Below, one piece after another: positions 46,430 through 57,575 of a DNA stretch of 64,000 nucleotides; the first letter of the stretch is position 1; the number at the start of each line of letters is the position of its first letter. The position numbers and the translations under genes were made by a program. The notes under the pieces are model-generated. The model was not told where the DNA came from, did not search any database, and saw nothing but the letters and a program-made list of their open reading frames with translations. This DNA is from Climacium dendroides (taxonomy: Eukaryota > Streptophyta > Bryopsida > Hypnales > Climaciaceae), in assembly GCA_950106755.1 (NCBI GenBank), contig OX467089.1:26703345-26767344 (forward strand). The letters run 5' to 3'.

Positions 46430-49400
46430 TCCACATCTTTTTTAGGATTCCATGAGAGATTCCATAAAAAGTTTTAGAATTTTCTAAATTCTAGAAGATG
46501 CTTTTCCGAACAGTCAAATTATAGAAACCTATGCTGGGAAATTCTTAGAAATTATCTGAGGTGCGGTAAAATCTCACTAAAAATTGTGATAGATTGTTTT
46601 TTATTAATAAAATGCACCATCAATTTTGAGAACATTTCAATAGCCAGAAGATCCAAAATGGGCAAGATCCTCCCAAGACCGGCAAATTTGAAGTTTACTA
46701 TAGAGTTGACCAACACATCGAGAGCGTACGAAGTTGGAATGAGGCCCAAGATAAGTCTTTTCTTACTACCTCATACTTACTCGAGACCCTAAGCTAGTTA
46801 CTTTCTTTAGAAAAGTCAACCTCCAAAAGTTGGATTTTTATCCATTTGGAGGTTCTAGTTGGCTTTAGCTTTTAGTGGGTTTTTAGTGAATGGAAAAGGG
46901 GTGGGAGGTTTCCTTGAATTAAAAATGGCCTTTTGAAGCCAATGGCACAATCCGTTTGTGATTTGAAGTTAATCTCCAAAAGTTAAAGTTTTAAACCAGT
47001 GTAGAAAGTCAAAATTGGTAAATTAGGATGAAAATCCTAAATGATAAGATTACCATGAGAAAATTTTAGGAGGTAGGTTCCCTTGGAAGAGTATTTAAGG
47101 AGCCTCCCTCCCCTCACTTTGCACCCCCCTTTATGCATCTTGTAATTTGCGTTAATACGTGGTCACGTTGTTGAAATTTTTGGTACTTTGCCAAAAAAAC
47201 TCTTATTATTTTGGCAATTTGAATCCATTGTGATATTGAAGCATTCTTGTGTATGTTTTGAGCTTACTTCAAAGGATGTGGGGGTCCCTTTGATGTGCTT
47301 GCTAACCCTTGTGTATTTGGAGTAATTTTGAAGTCTTCCATTATCTTTGAGCCTTTTTTTTACTAATACCAAGACAATTCAAACCGAATTCTAGCGATGC
47401 TGTTAGTTTGAATGCCTTGGAGCTTGCTTAACTTGTTTGTTAGGAGTCTTCTAGTTTACAAACCACTTGGCAAACTTATTGTGTGGAATTTCGCAATTTT
47501 CATTGAAGAAAATCCCCTCAAGTTTGTTGCTAACAATTTGTTTGTCTTTGTGGATTTTAAGTGTCCGTTTGCTAACCATTCTCAACTAAGTGTTATGTGT
47601 GGGAATTCTCATTTTTGGTAGTAGAAAATCTCCCTAATATCTTGGTGTTAAAGAATATGTGGTTCAAAAGTATTGTTGGATGTATTTTGAGAGATTTTGG
47701 GTTAGATTCAAACTCTTCATTGTTCTACATGGAACCAAACCTTTGCAAAATTTTGCTAGAATTGGAGGATAATACCTCTAGTACGGCGAAGCTTTGACTT
47801 TGGTATTAATTTTTAATTCTAAAAAAGTGGGGTTAACCCCCCCGGATGGCAAAGCTTTGCTCCTAGTACTAATTTCCTTATTTGGTTTTGTCTCAAAGGG
47901 TCCCCAATAGGAGACCCAAGTGTGGTGTTAAAACCCCAAAATTGGGATTTAATTTGGCGAGCAACAACTAAAGATTTAGTTCAGAATAAAAGACCAAAAA
48001 CCAGTCTAGAATCAGCGAGCAGTTGGCCAAAAGTCAATAGTTAATGTACATGAGCTAAGAATCAATATATACAATCAGTATACGGCCAGTACATACTGTC
48101 ATAAGAGAGCCATCCAGAGAGTTGTGAGGCTTTGATTTTCAGATTTTGAGGCAGTCAAATCAATTTGACCAAAAATTAGAGAAGCCAGAACTTCAAGGGA
48201 GCCATCTAGAGAGGTTGCAAGACTTTAAGTTTCAGATTTTAGATAGTCAAACCAATTTGACCAGAAATTAAAGAAGCCAGAATATCAAGAAAGTCCATCC
48301 AGAAAGAATATCAAGAGAGGTTGTGAGGCCTTGGAATTTTAGCTTTTAGACAGTCAACCAACTTTGACCAAAAATTAGAGAGAGATATAACCGAACTAGA
48401 GTGAGGTTTCCAAATCCAACTTGCTACGAGCTCCAGATCACTACACAATTCCAAGGCTCCCACTTCAGAGCTTTCCAACCCAATTGAAATCTCCAGGCCA
48501 GTTGGAAAATTGTTTCATTCTTCCAAGCAAGTGTTTTCCAATCAACATTCTATTCACTCAAAGGGAAGTTGCAAAACAAAGTATCCTAAGAGGAGTTGCT
48601 ATTAGTATTTGATAGAAGAAGAAGAGTGGCAATTTGCACAGACCATATCCATTAGGGAATATTGATCATCAATTAAGGCTGGACCTTGCCTATAGGACAA
48701 GAAGAAAAAACAAAAGGGAAGAATAGTTGACCTTTGGAGAGATTCTAGAATTAGTTATTTGTTAGTAGAAGTCATACAAGCTTTGTCTTGAGGTTTTGTT
48801 TGATTCCAAGCCATTTAGCCAAAAGTTTAGCGTTAGATTTGGTAGGATTTTATTGGGATTTATTCCAAAAAAATTGTAAAAAATATTATAAGGAAAAAAG
48901 AAGAATAGAAAAAAAGAAGAAAAAAGAAGAAATACGAGGCTGTATATGGAATTGGAGACATCATCAAAACATACAAAAACGATTGCAAACCATTGGGATG
49001 AAAATTGACAACCGCGGATACGTAATTGCGGTGCAAGAAAACATGGAAGACATCATTGTTGAGGTATGTTAGAATTTTCACTTCTTTTTTCAATTTCCAT
49101 TAAAAACTTAGAATAGTTATTGATCAAGGAATTAGAATTAGTATTAGACATTAGAATCAATAGATTTGGATTAAAATTAGAATAGTTCGACAATTTATTA
49201 CAAATCAAAAGTAGCATTAAAAGTTAGATAGTAACTAAAACTTAGAAGTTCGGATTTAAAAGTAAATTAGAATTTCTTTAAAAAGGTAAAAGAATTTACA
49301 AAGAATTTTAATGAACTGGACAATGGTTAAAATACTTTTTGAAAAGATTTACCTAAAAGAATAAAAATAGGAATCAAACTTCAAACGTAAAAAGAATAAA

Positions 49401-50120
49401 TCATTTTGAATTTCCAAAAAGGATTAAAGGGAATTACCAAAGAATTTTGATGAATCGGATAATGGTCAAAATTCAATCATAATTTACTTTGATCGTGGAA
49501 GTTAAAAATATAAATTATTTTACTTTTGGAATCATTTAAAAGTCATAAGATTAAGGTAAATTAGTTAACCCTTAAGGATAAAAGTACATTGGCAAAAGAT
49601 AGAATAAATTATTAAAAATTACTAAAAGTTTAAAAATAAAAGTTATTTGACCTTAATTTTCACCATTATTTATTGAGAGGGTTAAATAAAAGTTATTTTA
49701 TTTTTTACCATTAAAATCTTGAAGTAATAATTCATAAAGTAAAATATTAAATGTTCTAATTCTATTAGAATTAGAACATATGTACACAACAAAAAGTAAA
49801 TTTCGACCATTAGATAATTAGGGATCGACGGATGACGTTTTTCCATTAGAATTAGAGCCAAAACTTCATTCATCCACAAAAATTAAAGAAATAGGTCAAA
49901 TCAAATGCTCTTTATCATTCTATATATTGAGCTAATCTTTTGTTTCCATTAAACAATACTAGAATTCAATATTGATTGTGCTACCCAACTAGCCAAGAAT
50001 TACTGCCATCTTTTGATTTGGGACAAGACTATACAACAGGAAACTAGGAGTAGGCAACATTTAAAAGATCCATTGCTTGAAGGGCGTAATTGGATTGCAC
50101 ATAGGACAAACACCCGTATT
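46430..50120 (+). mobile_element. Degenerate LTR-retroelement-like repeat, copy 2
   Basis: Collinear with 5580-9060. A promoter-like block 'ggaagagtatttaaggagcc' (near 47080) precedes a cluster of short words shared with 6240-6340. The PBS-like TGGCGAGCAACA is at 47955-47966. 48120-48400 carries an internal tandem repeat (gccatccagagag...gtgaggctttgattttcagatttt...gtcaa...tttgacca). The unit 1 deletion ends inside this element, so unit 1 lost the block instead of units 2 and 3 gaining it. Confidence 0.5.
48998..49063 (+). CDS. Possible short first exon inside the LTR-like repeat
   Basis: An ATG opens 22 codons (beginning MKIDNRGYVIAVQEN) up to GAG|GTATGT, a consensus donor in phase 0. It sits at the same relative position as 7723-7794. 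No downstream exon found. Confidence 0.25.
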
Positions 50121-50764
50121 ACTACATCCACGAAAGCCCAAAACCTGGTTGTGTACCCTTTATTCCAAGGGTGGGAATAAAGCGTTCACATCCGGCAAGC
50201 CTTTCGACTTCTAAGTTCTTTTCTTATTAGTTCACTAATTGGGTTGGGGGTGGGTGGGATTACTTATTGCATATGTGCAATGCCTTGTTGGCCGGGGTTC
50301 AACTCCCTAAAGTAATGCATCTTTGTGTGGAAATATAGGTTTGAAATACTTAGATTTCAAACGTATTCGCCAAAACACCAAATTTTCCCTTTAAAGCATC
50401 GCCATCTTAGGCACAAGCAGTAAGAAAGAAAGTCGCCAAATGGCCATTCCGAACTTCGAAGTTCTCACCAATAGACGGGGGCAAGATTTTACCACTGGTA
50501 GCCCGCCCAACGTGCCAAACTGATAGATGTGGAAGCCAGTCGCTCGACCAGGTAAAAACCTTAATTTATTCACTAATCCAAGTTGACCTTCAAGGGTTAA
50601 ATGAGCTTCCTCAAAACTCATAAGACAAAAGATGCTCCAAATCCAGTTGAGCTGGCCCAACCCCAACTCAATCAATTTCCATTCCAAATTCAATGATAAG
50701 ACTCAGTTTTTGAGGTTACTGCATGTTATAAGCTTTCTATAAAGATTATTGCGTCGGCACCGTA

Positions 50765-50915
50765 CACGACTAGAAAATTTAGTTTTTTTAGTTGTTTTGG
50801 TCGCGTTGATCTGGTCAAAGTCTGATAGAAATCTGTTGATTCTAACAAATTTTTGTCAAATTTGGACCGGATCAACGTGACCAAAACAACAGAAAAGCTA
50901 GATTTTCTAGTAGTT
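50765..50915. mobile_element. CACTA-like MITE (unit 2)
   Basis: The ends are cacgactagaaaat and, reverse complemented, aactactagaaaat. The arms share agttgttttggtc/gaccaaaacaac and gatc-ggtc words, so this copy keeps more of the palindrome than the unit 1 version at 34676-34809. Confidence 0.65.
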
Positions 50916-51111
50916 AACTGAATGCAAGGACACCCAAAAGAGCATCGGCTACTAACTACTTTAAAAGCAAGGAATCCGGCGGCAGGCACACCAACGAACC
51001 AAACCCACAGACAGACCACGTTCTGAGAGCATCACTCAGTCGGGGTCTCCGTCCTGTCAGTTCTAATCTCCTTCCGTGCAATAAAAGTACAGTCGTGGCC
51101 TTAACCTTAAA

Positions 51112-51505
51112 CCCCTAAATGCAATGCCCAAGGCTTTTTTAACCTTCTAGGAATTTGCTCTAAATTGAACAAAAGGACAGCATTTTGATGAGTTGTATGA
51201 ATTTTTTTGGATTGGAACTGGACAAATTCAAACTACACATGTTAAAGAGCACATAGGAAAAGATATCACAACAATATCATACTACAACACTACAAAAGGT
51301 CAAGATTGCAATGGTTGCCTTTGTACAAAATCTTGAATAGAAAAATCATAATCCATCCTTTTCAAAATTGGATTTGGATGCCAAAATTAGACTTCTCAAA
51401 GAACTATTCAAAAATTAGGATTACTAAAAATAGCAATTTGGTTAGGTTTTATCTGACTTCAAAGTATTGTTAACACCACAATTTGATGCCTTGAGCATTT
51501 AGGGG
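51112..51505. mobile_element. TTAA-type non-autonomous element (unit 2), internally deleted
   Basis: The same ends as 35007-35658, with about 250 bp of the interior missing. TTAA follows the right end at 51506-51509. Confidence 0.5.
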
Positions 51506-51640
51506 TTAAATGTTGAAGAGGACATATTTTTTTGCCTAACAAATGACAAACTCCTTCTAGTAGGAGAGAAGTGCAACTATTCATCCTTAAAATCTTGTTG
51601 GGAGGTCTTCTATAGGAATTTGACTTCTTGCATTTTCTAA

Positions 51641-53303
51641 CCCCTAAAGGACCATTGTCCGTTTAGGGGACAACTTGGAGTTTTGGGCAGGTACCTACAG
51701 GCTAAATTTTTTATCAAAACTTTCTCATGAAATAAAAAAATGGATTACCTTCGTGGGTATATAATTTTTATTCCAATTGGTGCCCAAGAGCAAAAGTTAT
51801 ATCCAACTAAGCTCAAACTAGGGGAGAGTGGATAGCAAATTAAATTAAAAATAAATTTAGGTTGTATTATTTTTTAATAAAATTCTCATAGATGGGTAAT
51901 GGTTTGATATGGGTATTTCTCCTTGGACTCTACGGACGTATAAAAAAATGTTCTATCGGAAACAAAAAAAATATATTCGAAAATTACATATATTACATGG
52001 TGTTATGAACATTATATTGATATACAACAATTATGTGTTATATAGGTCAAATTCAGAAATTGAATTATTTCTAATTTATCATATTCAACACCTAGTCACA
52101 TTAAATTAATGAAATTACTATATATTTAAGGTTTTCTATTAAAAAAAATAGTGGTGCACGTTGTAAGTTTGTATTTATATATATATCATTTGATTTTAAG
52201 ACAAAAATGTTGTGAAATCATAGTCCTTTGAAATTGTGTAGAAATATGTGATTTTTGAAGGTTCTCATAAATAAGGAAATATATGAATTCATCAAATTAA
52301 TAGTTAAAATTAAATGTAGATGTGACCCAAGTATTGTTTTAGCTAGATTTCATATTTATGAACTACTTTGTTATAAATTGGTATTCTGAATTGTTTCTTT
52401 TGTCTCAAATATGGATCTAGAATAATAGTCGTTTTGAAGAACAAAGGAAAAAAAGGATTACCAAAATAGTTCAGATTTTCATGCTCAATTGTATTTTGGA
52501 TGGAGTATTATAATTTTCTCATGAATTTGTCATTAAATTTATGTAAATTCAAAAAATGTAATTTCTAGGATACATTAACTGAGTTTTAAAATGATAGTAT
52601 TTTTGTTGGACAATCCTTTTGGATACCCATATTAGAAAACTTATATGGATTAAATTTTTATCTACTAGGAAAGCTTTGATTCATTCCATTTGGATATGTT
52701 ATGCAAAAGTTTCGAACAATCTTGTTTTTCAGGCAATAAGAGCATCTTCTTGAAAAAATTACTTGTAGGATTCATTTCTAAAAGCGATTTCTACATTTAA
52801 TAAAAAGTTCTACATAGTTGATTTTTCTTATTAGAAAATTTTCACCATTGGGATTAGTGAATTTAAATTCCATCTTAGAGATATTAATAATTTAGATTTT
52901 GCTTCTATCTCATACCTACTTCTATTTAACAATTTATTTAGGAATGAAAATTAAGTTTTTCCTTTGAAATTTTTTTCTCCCTAAATTTTCAACTTAATTT
53001 TCCACCATAATAATTCAAAGCTCACAACTCTATAGTGCAAAAGAGTTTAAGTTATGAAGGTTCAAAGTAAAATATTCAGTCCCACAATGTACATAAAAAC
53101 TTGTTTTTTTCAATTTAAACGTAGATATCTCAAAATTTGTGTGGTCAAAATTTCTGAATTTGTTTCCACACATTATCATACTAGATAGGTGTAAGATCCT
53201 ATGGTTGAATGTTCCGAAAAAATTCAAATTTTTTTACTCTTCTCTATAGAAATGGCAATTTTGAGTGGTTTTTGTTAGAAAAAAGGGCTCAACCCTTTCG
53301 GGG
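51641..53303. mobile_element. TTAA-type non-autonomous element (unit 2) with a nested insertion
   Basis: Ends CCCCTAAAGGACC and, reverse complemented, CCCCGAAAGGGTTG; TTAA follows at 53304-53307. Compared with 35794-36269 it has about 1.2 kb extra (about 51850-53040). The left part of the insert is the inverse of about 30500-30890. No transposase frame. Confidence 0.5.
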
Positions 53304-53916
53304 TTAAGCCAATGATTCCACAATATCCAAAAGGGTGATTTCCATAGTCACCAATCTTTTAAGGGTTAAACAACCTCAAAACAATTCCAAAGCACCATAC
53401 TTTCCACTTGTAGTTGGTTGCTTTGTACTTTATCATTGGCAATGAAATCCAGGTTCATATGTTTTCCAAACCAAAAAAACTACACTCGTAGGGTATCTTA
53501 AAAAAGTTCATGGATTCAAAAGGAGACCAAGGTTAACTTAAAAACATTGCTAAGGACTCAAAGTGTCCATTGGATGACTTCATCGAGAAGTGTGGAATGG
53601 AAAAAAAAACATTCTTCATCCAGATTCTTGGGGGAGTTGCTTGAGTACATTTTGAATTAATAGTATTGAAGATTCCTTCATTGTGGTGTTATTGATTTTT
53701 CTAAAGAAGAAGATGCTTGGCCCTTGAAGCACCCTTGCTGTGTAGTTTGGCCATTTCTTACTATTCACTCTTCATATGAATTTTAGCCATGAATATGTTA
53801 ATTTTTGAATTTCAGTCCAACTACTGAAATGATGCTTACCAAATATATTTTCTGCTCCAATTAGAAATGTTGAAAAATTTGTAAATTTCAATACTTTATA
53901 GTAATATGAATTTTGG

Positions 53917-54413
53917 GTAGCAATTCCAGTGCTTCTCCTGGCTTTATACTTCTTTTGCATTTGTATGATTTTCTGCTTTTGTGAACTTTGAGCTTCTAAA
54001 TTCAATTTTCTATTGCTACTACCAAATGATTTGAGAAATTTATTAGATTGAACCAATTTTGGATTTCACAACAATGAAATTGTTCACAAAGCTTTTGAGA
54101 TTTACAAATTTTTCCTTTAAATTCTTCTATTTGGGTTTCTATTGTTTGTAACAATTGAGTCAAATTTCTAATGCATTCTAGTGTATGTGTATCTTTTACC
54201 GTATTCATCATTGCATGTATTTCATTCATCATTCATTAAATTTCTATTGTTTATTTTAGTATATGATTATTTATTAAAAGAAATTGTACGAAGATTGTAG
54301 TAATTTTTATTCGAAGATTTTTTGAAATTCTTGCTTTGCATTCTATCTAATACATAAAAGTTCTTATGAAATCCTAATGGTGAATGTGTAGCATAGCAAG
54401 CACCAACCGCTAG
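53917..54413 (+). mobile_element. Helitron-like remnant (unit 2)
   Basis: Corresponds to the 3' ~500 bp of element e, ending caccaaccgCTAG followed by host T. Its 5' part and the other array members have been deleted. It still holds the antisense small frame (54002-54232). Confidence 0.6.
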
Positions 54414-54925
54414 TCTATAGTGAAAAATTTAGAAATTTTGAGAATATTCAACATTTCATGTGCATTTTCTTCATTTTCTTCTTAAAAAGCTTACAATAAG
54501 TTTAAATAAGTGTGAAAATATTTAAATTTTTTATGATTTGTATTAGTCACATCACCTCATTTCCAAAATCAAATATAAATTTTTCATTCATAACTATTTC
54601 CAAAATGGCAACAAGCAAAGTAAGGGACTGGAATGCGTGAAATCAATGGCTTGAAATTAGTGGTCTTGGGCTTGTCCTTTTCAGATTAAATGCAATTTTA
54701 GGAGATTTAGGGTACAAAAACTCCAAATTTTTTACCATCCAAATAAATGTATGACCTTCTAAGATTAAATGCAATTTTAGGAGATTTAGGGTACAAAAAC
54801 TCCAAATCTTTTACCATCCAAATAAATGTGAAATGCACTTGCCTTATTGTAGAACCATTATTTTTCTTGTTTCATGAGTTTCAAAGACAAATTTAAGGTC
54901 CTTGTTTGCAAAATAGATTCCAAAT

Positions 54926-55520
54926 TCATACGGAATGAACAAGGATGATAAAACCATGAGGATTTGTCCCATTGAGTGCTACTTTGTTGGAAGGAAAGAA
55001 TTGTAGTGCTTCATCTTCTTGCAATGTCAATGAGGTTCCTTTCAAGAAGGGAATTCTCACACAATGTATTTCTTTTGCAATATTTTGTTCAAAAGCAATG
55101 CAATTTTTTGAATGGAATATTAAGTAATGTATTATCTCATTTTTAGTGAATGAAATTGTTGAATTGCTACATATTCTTAAAACAACATCATTCAATTTTG
55201 GATGACTATACATTTTCTTGGATGAATAATTTTGTTTCATCCACATTTTGAATGTTCCACCCATTAATATAGATGTAAACAACTACATCACTCCAACAAA
55301 GATTGCTTCTTGCACTGCCTAAAATAAATGAACAAAATATCCCTATTGTTACAAGATCAAAATTGTTAAGGTAGTCTTCATCCCCCCCTGGAACCGCTAG
55401 GGTGAATTGTCCCCGTTATTGCCCCATACTTTACCTCTTTGAAAAACACTAGAATTTTTTATTTGCAACACATGATAAATTTTGGAAATTTTCAATTCAC
55501 ATTTACAATCCAAGACTTCA
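54926..55520 (-). pseudogene. Unrecognised conserved frame pair (unit 2)
   Basis: Counterpart of 39988-40548. The open 118-codon frame at 54926-55282 shares NYSSKKMYS, PKLNDVVLRICSNSTISFT, FLKGTSLTLQEDE and NPHGFIILVHSV with unit 1, with about half a dozen substitutions and no stop. The upstream part (VVVYIYINGW...) continues in another frame across about 55255, so a frameshift or intron separates them. No family recognised. Confidence 0.4.
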
Positions 55521-55924
55521 AATTAGTGAGGAGCAACGTTCATATACCTGGCTAGAATTCACTCCATTGTTACTTAAAATTTTCAATAGCTAATTGCACA
55601 TTGGAGAAAATCTTTGAAAAAATAATTAAATTTTAACCAAGAGTGTGCAACAAACAATAGAATTTGATAGCCCATTTGCAACTTCCTCCACGTTGAAATT
55701 AGCATCTATTTAGTTAGTTTTGTGTTATTGTTCTCCCTAAAATCCTTCTTATAATACTACTCCCTCTCAACTCTCAAGAAAGTCTTCAATGTACCACAAA
55801 ATTACATAAATCAGTTCTCGGATCACTGGTGAGGCGAGGAGGTCGAGAGACACAAAATATGTGGCACAAAATAGAAGGCAATTCTTCACATCTACCTTTC
55901 AGTGGGGGCAATGAGGGGCCCGGG

Positions 55925-56234
55925 CACCCAATCTCCGTGGCACAGAGTCAAGAACAAAAGCACTTGCATTTCCACGAGTTGAAGTTCCAACAAGACCAGA
56001 CGTGGCGCCTTCCGAAAGATTTCTAATTTGGGGTGAAAGAAGCAGCTTCGGAAGCCTGGCCAGGCTGACGGATCCTTGTTCGACTTCCAGTCCCTCCCGG
56101 TAGTCCTCTACCGAGTGGAGTCCGCTGTCCACACAGCGGCTTTGACCACAGCCGCCGAAACAACCGGACGTGTTGGGCAGGTTGACAACACAGTACCTCC
56201 TCACGACTGCTCTCCGCAACACGAACACTATAAA
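55925..56234 (+). promoter_or_regulatory. Promoter of DUF3455 array copy 3
   Basis: Almost identical to copy 2, with palindrome 56053-56066 and TATA box 56229-56234. The leader has a few substitutions but still no upstream ATG. Confidence 0.7.
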
Positions 56235-56442
56235 GCCACCTTCACAGACTCATCACTCTTCATTCCAGCCCACACCGTTCCAAGCTCACAACCAAGCCTC
56301 TCACAATCCAACTTCAGGCATCAAGTTCACAAGAACAACAGCAGTTACGTCGACAACTGGAGTTCCTTACAGCTGCACCACATATCGCCATCTGCAGTGA
56401 CGTCTTCGACATCGAGCTAGACCAGTCCGACTGCTACCAACA

Positions 56443-57033
56443 ATGGCAGTGAAATTGCTACTCTTGGTAACCCTAGCGTCGCTTGCATTCTGCGTGGCGT
56501 TAGCCGCCAGGGATCTCACCGAAACGCAGTCCATTCCATCTTTAATTCAGGTCCCGGAAGATTCAAACCACCACTACAAGCTTCACCAAGCTGTCCACGG
56601 TCGCGGCTACCAGCACTACAAATACAACGGCACTTCCTGGGAGCTGTACAACGCCACCGCCCGTCTTTACAACACGGAGAACAAGCAAGTGGGTCGCCAC
56701 TTCTTTCTCCCCGAACTCGACAGTCAAGGTGGGCAAGCCACATGGGAGTCTCTCCAGTCCAAAACGAACGGCGGAGTTTCCTTCAGCATCGTCACTTGCA
56801 AAACTGTGTCGAAGGTTACAGTCGACGAGGATAGTATTCCGTGGGTGTTGTTGAAGGCTACGCAGGCCTCGGGAAGCAAGCAGTTCTTCGGGGAAGTGGT
56901 GTTCGTGCAAAGGGTGAACACCCAAATGGGACTTGCACCGAAGAGTACCAAGAGCGATTGTGTGGGAGATGTGAAGAAGTTGCCTTACACTGCCGACTAC
57001 TTGTTCTACGTTTCGGAAACGCAACAACACTGA
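56443..57033 (+). CDS. Secreted DUF3455 family protein, array copy 3
   Basis: A 196-codon intronless exon. Compared with copies 1 and 2 it has four amino-acid changes: S34L, A78T, D125V and S180L. The signal peptide, both sequons (N62, N70), both cysteines (C119, C173) and the landmarks IPWVLLKAT (132-140), FVQRVNTQMG (154-163) and YTADYLFYV (182-190) are retained. S180L is next to the conserved C-terminal YTADY block and D125V lies just before the VDEDSIPW block. Promoter, start and stop are intact, so I take it as functional. It is the most diverged of the three array genes. Confidence 0.92.
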   Translation: MAVKLLLLVTLASLAFCVALAARDLTETQSIPSLIQVPEDSNHHYKLHQAVHGRGYQHYKYNGTSWELYNATARLYNTENKQVGRHFFLPELDSQGGQATWESLQSKTNGGVSFSIVTCKTVSKVTVDEDSIPWVLLKATQASGSKQFFGEVVFVQRVNTQMGLAPKSTKSDCVGDVKKLPYTADYLFYVSETQQH

Positions 57034-57290
57034 TTAGGGTAGGATTAGGCCGGCATTGATCGAACTTATTCTTTGCCAGCCCATTTTTGACTGAAACTTG
57101 AGGCTATCACTCGAAAGTGAGTTTGGGCGTTAGCCTGAAGTGAGTGTAGATTAGTGCAGTGCATGCTCGAGACTCGATTCTCCTGAATGCAAACTCGGAA
57201 ACTAGGATTTCTGTTCGTAGAGAACACCCATTCTGTCATTCAGAAGGTGTTTTAATTAATTTGTGCATAAAAATGATTTGCTAATTCCAA

Positions 57291-57575
57291 GCTTGGTCTT
57301 TGCACCGGGAGCTTTGGTGACATCAAGAAGTCGCCAAGTTTATACATCCGTGTCGACTATTTGTTCTCAGTTTCGGAAACGCAACATCATGAATTCGAGT
57401 ATTGATCAGTCTTGTTCTTCCTTGCCAGCCAATTTTTGGAACGTGAGGCTTTGACTCTGAGTGAGATTGGGAGCGGAATCAGGGAAACTTTGAGTGTGAG
57501 CCTGAACGGTGTGTGGAGATTAGGGTTGTGCATGCTGGGGACTTGTTATCGGGTGCTTGCAAGAAGGACTGATGT
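57291..57575 (+). pseudogene. Decayed tandem copy of the gene's 3' end (unit 3)
   Basis: Third instance of the remnant described at 32796-33070, with a few further substitutions and single-base indels. Confidence 0.75.

Larger units (their letters stand above)
41591..55800 (+). repeat. Macro-unit 2
   Basis: From the conserved agttctcggatcactggtga (41611) to the next copy. It contains gene copy 2, the block at 43970-49765 absent from unit 1, an insertion at about 51850-53040 inside a TTAA element, and a deletion that removed most of the Helitron array (gaattttgg at about 53916 runs into mid-helitron sequence). ATG-to-ATG distance to unit 3 is 14219 bp. Confidence 0.8.
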
